From Gerris lacustris (taxonomy: Eukaryota > Arthropoda > Insecta > Hemiptera > Gerridae): 64,000 bases of DNA. Location of the stretch: positions 133,226,587-133,290,586 of the forward strand of contig OX578276.1 in assembly GCA_951217055.1 (NCBI GenBank), in the 5' to 3' direction. The notes beneath the pieces are model-generated. The model did no database searches and was not told where the DNA came from. It saw only the letters and a program-made list of their open reading frames with translations. A program made the position numbers and the translations under genes. The stretch's first letter is position 1; every line of letters starts with the position of its first letter. Below are positions 58,462-64,000 of the stretch, piece by piece.

Positions 58462-58847
58462 CTAACTCGACGAATAGCTCCATCGTTGTCTCAGTGTCAA
58501 AGGTACAGAATGATAACCATAGTTTGATTGTAAGTGGTCTGGTAGACAGTATTGCTTATCAATTGACTGTCGACACGGGAGCCAGTGCTACTATCATAAG
58601 AACTGACCTTTTGAAAGCAAGCCAAATAGAACGTAACACGGGTTCTTTCCGCCTACAAACAGCATCAGGTGAATCCCTTCTAGTTAACGGTAGAGCGGTC
58701 GTGGACATACAAATTGGAAGTAATGTATTTCGAGACAGAGTGTTAGTGGCTGATATAGTAGATGATTTTATTCTCGGATTGGATTTTATGCGTAAGTATG
58801 GATTTGTAGTTAACCTTAAAGAACAATTTTTAAAAATTGGACAGTAA
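58416..58847 (+). CDS. Aspartic protease (retropepsin) of the gypsy-type element
   Basis: Cleaves the Gag-Pol polyprotein. The frame is -1 relative to gag. An ATG at 58455 overlaps the gag stop (ATGCTAA), so reinitiation is an alternative to frameshifting. Motifs: VDTGASATII active-site loop, and the flap and second conserved part FILGLDFMRKYG. It ends at an in-frame TAA (58845-58847) beyond which the same frame stays open through the next polymerase part. Confidence 0.85.
   Translation, partial: KAGKPKKVSTGERMLTNSTNSSIVVSVSKVQNDNHSLIVSGLVDSIAYQLTVDTGASATIIRTDLLKASQIERNTGSFRLQTASGESLLVNGRAVVDIQIGSNVFRDRVLVADIVDDFILGLDFMRKYGFVVNLKEQFLKIGQ
58422..58463 (+). promoter_or_regulatory. Putative -1 ribosomal frameshift signal
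   Basis: GGGAAAC (58422-58428) is a canonical X-XXY-YYZ slippery heptamer, correctly placed in the gag frame (G GGA AAC). After a 7-base spacer comes a perfect 8-bp stem, AGTTAGCA (58436-58443) with TGCTAACT (58456-58463), and a 12-base loop. The -1 frame is open from 58416 into protease. A second GGGAAAC at 58395-58401 lies upstream of a -1 frame stop (58413-58415), so only the later one could be productive. Confidence 0.75.
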
Positions 58848-59468
58848 GAAGTACCTCTTTCTACACCCGGCAGTGAGAACAAATCGTATAATGTTATTTT
58901 ATCTAAGGACGTCATTGTGCCACCTTTAACAGATAAAGTAATTTTAGCGGAATTGCAAGGAGAAGTCGTTGGTTGCTCGGGAGGAATCGTGGAGCCTGTA
59001 AAAACCGAACTCAATAAAGAAGGTATTCTAATAGCTGGTACTCTAGTTAAGATGCAAAAGAGTGTGCCTATTCGGATCGCTAATGTGAAGAGTTATCCAA
59101 TTAATCTACCAGAAGGAACTGTGGTAGAGGTATGTAAAGCAGTTTCTTGTATTAAGAATCTAGCAGTAGAAGACTCTAACGTGGTTAATGGCTTACCACC
59201 ACTACATGAGAAACTGGAAAAACTGGTCCAGGGGGTCTCAGGAGAATTATCAAGTAATGACAGAAAGAAGATAAGAAAGTTGTTCACAGATTATAAGACC
59301 GTGTTTGCTCTTTCAGATGAAGACTTTGCGCAAACGAACATCGTACAACATAAGATCAACACGGGGGACGCAAGACCGATACGTCAACGAGCTAGACGGT
59401 TACCACTTGCTAGACAGCAGGAGGCGGAAAAATTGGTTCAAGATATGTTGAATCAGGGTATATACTGA
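58848..59468 (+). pseudogene. pol: pol, linker and RT N-terminal part, ending at an internal deletion
   Basis: Same frame as protease, separated by the single stop TAA at 58845-58847. It holds the protease-RT linker and the start of RT: HKINTGDARPIRQRARRLP, then EAEKLVQDMLNQGI. The frame stops at 59466-59468. The conserved fingers segment that normally follows in gypsy RTs, about 25-35 residues, is missing between here and the next frame. Confidence 0.85.
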
Positions 59469-61498
59469 ACGATATTACTAAAAAAGACAGCTATCCTTTG
59501 CCCAGAATCGACGATACCATAGACACACTCTCAGGAGCAAAATGGTTTTCTACTTTAGACTTGAAGAGTGGTTACTGGCAGGTAGGCATGCATCCGAGTG
59601 ACAAAGAAAAAACAGCATTTACGACAGGAAGGGGATTGTGGCAGTTTAAAGTGATGCCATTTGGACTGACCAATGCACCTGCTACCTTCGAACGTCTTAT
59701 GGAGATTGTATTAAGAGGATTGACATGGAAAACTTGTTTGGTTTATTTGGATGACGTCATCATTATCGGACGAACAGTTGAAGAACATATTGACAACTTA
59801 AAGGACGTATTTGACAGGCTGAAGGATGCAAGCTTGAAGTTAAATCCTAAGAAATGTTTCTTTTTTCAGAGACAAGTTAATTATTTGGGTCATGTTGTTT
59901 CTGCTGATGGGGTGTCCACTGACCCAAATAAGGTACTCGCCATCAAGAATTGGCCAACCCCTAAAAATGTTCATGACATTCGCAGCTTTCTAGGAATTTG
60001 TACCTATTATCGGCGGTATGTCAAAAATTTTTCAGACATCGCAAGACCATTGCACCGTCTTACTGAAGTTGCACGTAAGTTTGAGTGGAGTAAGGATTGT
60101 CAAGAAGCCTTTGACGCCTTGAAGAGGTTATTGTTATCTGCACCGATCCTATCATATCCCCAGATGAAAGGAAAATTTATCTTAGATGCGGATGCAAGCA
60201 ACACGACGGGTATTGGCAGTGTCCTGTCACAAGTGCAAGATGGGGAGGAACGAGTAATAGGGTATTTCAGTAGGTGTCTGTCGAAGGCCGAGAGGAATTA
60301 CTGTGTAACTAGAAAGGAGCTGTTAGCATTTGTGAAGGCAGTCCAGCACTTTCATAAGTACTTATATGGTCGACCCTTTCTGCACCGAACAGACCACTCC
60401 ACATTACGTTGGCTCCTCAGATTTAAGGACCCAGAGGGTCAACTGGCAAGATGGATCGAATTCTTACAAGAATACCAGTTTATAACCGAATATCGTTCAG
60501 GCCGTACCCATCAAAATGCAGATGCCCTCTCGAGAAGGCCATGTCAAGTAAACTGCAAATTTTGTCTAAAAATTGAAGAAAACCAAGATAGATTACCTAT
60601 TAACAGGACAAGCGTAGTTGCAGATGGCTGGGAACCGAAGGAAATCGAAGGTGATCAACGAGAAGACCCTGATGTTGGACCTATCCTTAGGTGGAAGGAG
60701 GAGGGTTGCAGACCAAATTGGATGCAAATTTCTGATAGAAGTCCGATCTTGAAGGCTTATTGGGCCCAGTGGAACTCTTTAGTACTGAAAGATGGGCTTT
60801 TAAAACGGGAATGGGAGTCAGCTGATGGTAAGGAAATACGTTTCCAGGTGGTGGTCCCAAAGAAAAGGGTGAAAGAGATTCTGCAAGAAATCCACGGAGG
60901 TGCATCAGGAGGACATCTGGGAGTAAATAGAACACTAGCCAAGGTCCGCGATCGGTTTTATTGGGTAAAATGTAGATCTGATGTAGAAGACTGGTGCAGA
61001 CGGTGCCAACAGTGTGCTGCAGTTGCTGGTCCAAGCAGAAAAACAAAGGGGAAGATGATGGCGTACAACGTCGGAGCGCCATTCGAACGAATTGCTGTGG
61101 ACATTGCCGGACCCTTCCCAGAGTCCAGCCGGGGAAATAAGTATGTCATGGTGGTGATGGACTATTTTAGCAAGTGGCCTGAAGTGTATCCTATTAGTAA
61201 TCAGGAAGCCGTAACAGTGGCTGATGTCCTTTTGGAAGAGTGGGTGGCAAGGTTTGGAGCGCCCCTAGAACTACATTCTGACCAAGGTAGAAACTTCGAA
61301 TCAGCAGTATTTAAGGGTCTCTTAGAGAGAATGGGTGTAAACAAGACGAGAACAACACCTCTACACCCACAATCAGATGGTATGGTTGAACGCTTTAATA
61401 GGACCCTGATAAGCCACCTGGCTAAGGTAATTTCAAAACATCAAAAGGATTGGGACCAGCACATTCCTTTGTTCCTTATGGCCTATCGCCATCCATGA
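59469..61498 (+). pseudogene. pol: pol, RT palm, RNase H and integrase core
   Basis: Resumes in another frame at about 59465 with DITKKDSYPLPRIDD. RT palm: ACC-type FSTLDLKSGYWQV, LPFGLTNAP-like FGLTNAPATF, and the catalytic LVYLDDVIIIG box. RNase H: FILDADASNTTGIGSVLS, the ERNYCVTRKELLAF block and HQNADALSR. Integrase: HHCC zinc finger (H-H then WCRRCQQC, about 60890-61018), catalytic VDIAGPF, HSDQG and DGMVERFN (D, D-35-E). All catalytic acids are present. The frame ends at a stop at 61496-61498 caused by a small indel. Confidence 0.9.
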
Positions 61499-61922
61499 GA
61501 CTACTAAGGTGACACCATACAGAATATTATTTGCACGTGAAATGACGTTACCGCGCGGTCTAAAATTTGGATATCCTGAGGGAAGGAGTGTTGCGAATGG
61601 GGAGTACATTCAGGCTCTGGAGGAGAAGATTGACGGTATTCATGACTACGTCAGAAAGAACATCAACTTGGCCACCGATCGTATGAAAGCCCGCTATGAT
61701 CGCCACAGTATGGAACCTAGCTTCAAAGAGGGAGACAGGGTGTGGTTCTACAATCCACAAAGACGCCGGGGGTTGTGCCCAAAATTGCAGGCATCATGGG
61801 AAGGCCCGTACTTAATTGTGAAGAAAATCAACGACGTTGTGTTCAGAATTCACAAGCTACCACGAGGACGAATGAAAGTGGTTCATATAGACCGTCTGGC
61901 GCCCTACCTGGCTCAACAATAA
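61499..61922 (+). pseudogene. pol: pol, integrase C-terminal part with GPY/F module
   Basis: It continues integrase after the frame change: TPYRILFAREMTLPRG, then FKEGDRVWFYNPQRRRG and the GPY/F module WEGPYLIVKKINDVVFRIH, ending HIDRLAPYLAQQ. No chromodomain follows. The natural stop is 61920-61922, 25 bases before the polypurine tract. Confidence 0.85.
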
Positions 61923-61946
61923 TCTGGTATTCGGGACGAATACACT

Positions 61947-61959
61947 TAGAGGAGGACAG
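61947..61959 (+). other. Polypurine tract
   Basis: Purine-rich TAGAGGAGGACAG directly before the 3' LTR, primer site for plus-strand DNA. Confidence 0.8.
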
Positions 61960-62289
<330 letters not shown>

Positions 62290-62366
62290 AAAATCGGGTA
62301 CCTCCTGAGTGGTTTTCAGCATAACGTCTATATGTATGTATGTATGTGCGTTTGTATATATATATG

Positions 62367-62520
62367 TGTAGTATTTAGAGTATTTGTTGTTAAAAGTATT
62401 TTGATGTCAATTGTCACTCGATGTAAATAAAGAGAATTTTTCTTATGTTGCCAACAATCATGCTTGCTAATGTCTAACTCGGCTATTATAGAGTATTCAT
62501 TTAGACATAAGAATACTACA
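62367..62520 (+). repeat. 5' LTR of a second gypsy-type element
   Basis: 154 bases starting TGTAGTATT and ending AATACTACA, a perfect 9-bp inverted pair. AATAAA at 62426-62431 is a likely poly(A) signal. The 3' LTR lies beyond the window, so this boundary rests on the inverted ends and the following primer site. Confidence 0.8.
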
Positions 62521-62522
62521 TT

Positions 62523-62537
62523 TGGCGACGACGATGG
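62523..62537 (+). other. Primer-binding site, tRNA-Ser-like
   Basis: TGGCGACGACGATGG two bases after the LTR. Its complement ends CGTCGCCA, as in tRNA-Ser(GCT), with one likely mismatch. Inferred from recall. Confidence 0.65.
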
Positions 62538-63022
62538 CAGGCGCAAAGAAGAAAACTACGGGAAAGAAGGGGAACAAATCAGTAAGACAGATTGGGTTAG
62601 TAATGCAGAATACCGAATCCGGTAGTGATACAGAAGGGGAAATCAGAGCTGTATATCGACCGGAAAAAAGATTTAGTAAGGTTATGATGGATAAGTTAGC
62701 CATGTTATATGACCCAGGGGCGTCAAGGAGCGTTATAAATGAAAAAGTTTGGAGGAAGATCGGGTCTCCAAGACTGGTGCTGACACCAAATTTATTGGCA
62801 TACACTGGAGTGCCGGTTGAAACTTTAGGAGAAGTTAAGATTTTAGTTGAAGCTTTTGGGAAAAAGATTGAATTGCTTGTTTCGGTTATAACGGGGAATG
62901 AAATTCCACTATTTGGGCTGGACTGGGCTTTAGAGTTTAACCTACCTTTACCAGAGGGTTCCAAGTTATGTACCATCAAAGAATCTAAAGAAGGTAATGG
63001 ACATAAATATTATATTATCTGA
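62534..63022 (+). pseudogene. Gag leader fused to protease-like domain
   Basis: ATG at 62534 gives a lysine-rich start (AGAKKKTTGKKGNKS), then MLYDPGASRSVINEKVWRKIG and LLAYTGVPVETLGEVK, a retropepsin-like domain. The active-site triplet is Asp-Pro-Gly rather than Asp-Thr/Ser-Gly. IPLFGLDWALEF is the second conserved block. The frame stops at 63022 while RT starts in another frame at or before 62997. Confidence 0.7.
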
Positions 63023-63614
63023 ATTTGAAGAATTGTTTGAAGACAAATTAGGCACAATTGAAGGTCATCGGGCGCAAGTACCGGTATCTGATTTGGCCAA
63101 ACCCAAAATAAACCAAGTCCGACCGGTCCCATTAACACTCAAACCGTCAGTGGAGGCTGAACTTACGCTTACGAGATTAAGTAAATGCGGCGTATTAGAA
63201 CCTGTAGACCCTACAGTAAGACCTCTTAAATGGGCATCCCCTATCGTTACCGTGGTTAAACCTACAGGGAAAGTCAGAATTGGCGGGGATTTCAAAGTTT
63301 CCATTAATCCGTACATTGTTTTAGAGAAATACCACCTACCAAAATTTGAAGATATCACAGCAAAAATAAGTGGTGGTAAATTTTACTCGACAATTGACTT
63401 GAAATACGCATACTTGCAGTTGTTGATAGACGAAGACAGTCGGGATTTTCTAACTATTCCGACACACATAGGGTATTTCCGCTACAAAAGGCTTCCGTTT
63501 GGGGTATGTTTTGCACCGTCACTGTTTCAGCGTACGATGGACAAGATTTTGCAGGGTATAAAGGAAATAGCTTGTTTTTTTGGACGACATTATTGTTCAA
63601 GGGAAAACTATTGA
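62997..63614 (+). pseudogene. pol: RT N-terminal and palm part, frame broken at the catalytic box
   Basis: Reverse transcriptase of the second element: LTRLSKCGVLEPVDP, WASPIVTVVKPTGKVRIGGD, FYSTIDLKYAYLQL and KRLPFGVCFAPSLFQRTMD. The frame is lost in a T-run at about 63573-63580, exactly where the YxDD catalytic box should be read. Confidence 0.85.
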
Positions 63615-64000
63615 AGAGCATAATGAAAGATTGATTTCGGTGTTAAAACGATTGAAGACTAGCGGTATAAAAATACTAGGAAGTAAATGTCGTTGGTTGC
63701 AACCAGATGTTACGTACTTGGGCCACAAAATTGACAAAAATGGCATTCATCCGACATCAGATCATATAACGGCGATAAAAAATTTAAAAACCCCAACAAA
63801 CGTGACTGAATTAAAATCATTTTTAGGTTCTATGAATTATTGCGGTAGGTTTGTTCCACATCTTCAAAGTATGTGTGCTCCATTACATTGTCTTACAAAG
63901 AAAAACGTTAAATGGATGTGGACAAGTAAGGAAGACAAAATTTTAGAAAAGTAAAAAAATTGTTTATCTTCATCCAAACATTAGTGCATTACAATCCGGA
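63580..64000 (+). pseudogene. pol: RT C-terminal part and start of RNase H, truncated by window end
   Basis: Continues RT in a third frame: MDDIIVQGKTIEEHNERL, LGHKIDKNGIHPTSDH, LKSFLGSMNYCGRFVPHL. It stops at 63952-63954 next to an A-run. A further frame carries LVHYNP just before the window end, the usual start of RNase H. Confidence 0.8.

Larger units (their letters stand above)
62367..64000 (+). mobile_element. Second gypsy-type element (Mag/K02A2.6-like), cut by the window end
   Basis: LTR, primer site, a short basic leader, protease-like and RT regions, running off the window. Capsid and zinc-knuckle parts of gag are absent: protease-like sequence starts only about 180 bases after the primer site. 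Three frame breaks are visible by 63960. Confidence 0.85.

Noticed and set aside
61923..61959. Envelope gene in the first gypsy-type element
   Set aside because: Only 37 bases separate the pol stop from the 3' LTR, including the polypurine tract.

Overview
The window is AT-rich eukaryotic DNA made almost entirely of transposable elements (TEs) and simple repeats. The element mix points to an arthropod, most likely an insect. It holds Jockey-type LINE fragments, hAT-type elements with 8-bp target duplications, a decayed mariner, gypsy-type LTR retrotransposons, and short repeats carrying CAGACAGA tracts and terminal hairpins. Long (AT)n arrays are frequent. A hemipteran is a weak guess; nothing here fixes the species.

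Layout. 1-24 kb: AT-rich background with dispersed repeats that I name A to L by shared sequence, a Jockey-like LINE remnant (3.4-4.0 kb), a LINE C-terminal remnant (22.0-22.6 kb) and two degenerate tandem arrays. 24.0-27.4 kb: a 3.4-kb hAT-type insertion with a perfect 8-bp target duplication, containing a family B repeat that is itself interrupted by a family A repeat. 27.4-46.9 kb: more background, (AT)n arrays, a perfect 67-bp-arm palindrome at 41.1 kb and second copies of several families. 46.88-47.11 kb (minus): the only host-gene candidate, a first coding exon with a signal peptide, the start of an FGF-like beta-trefoil and a consensus splice donor. A broken mariner lies just upstream of it. 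48.9-56.97 kb: a Harbinger-like MITE, a dead Jockey-like LINE and two hAT-type elements with perfect target duplications. 57.09-62.10 kb: a gypsy-type retrotransposon with identical 145-bp LTRs but several coding lesions. 62.37 kb to the window end: the 5' part of a second gypsy-type element that lacks gag.

The retrotransposon parts form the usual set: gag, protease, RT, RNase H and integrase between LTRs, with a primer-binding site and polypurine tract. The gag-protease overlap carries a classical -1 frameshift signal. The nested insertions give filled and empty sites in the same window, which fixes the ends of family A. All family assignments come from reading the sequence and from recalled family features. 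No database search was run, and copy boundaries are accurate to about 10-20 bases unless a target duplication fixes them.
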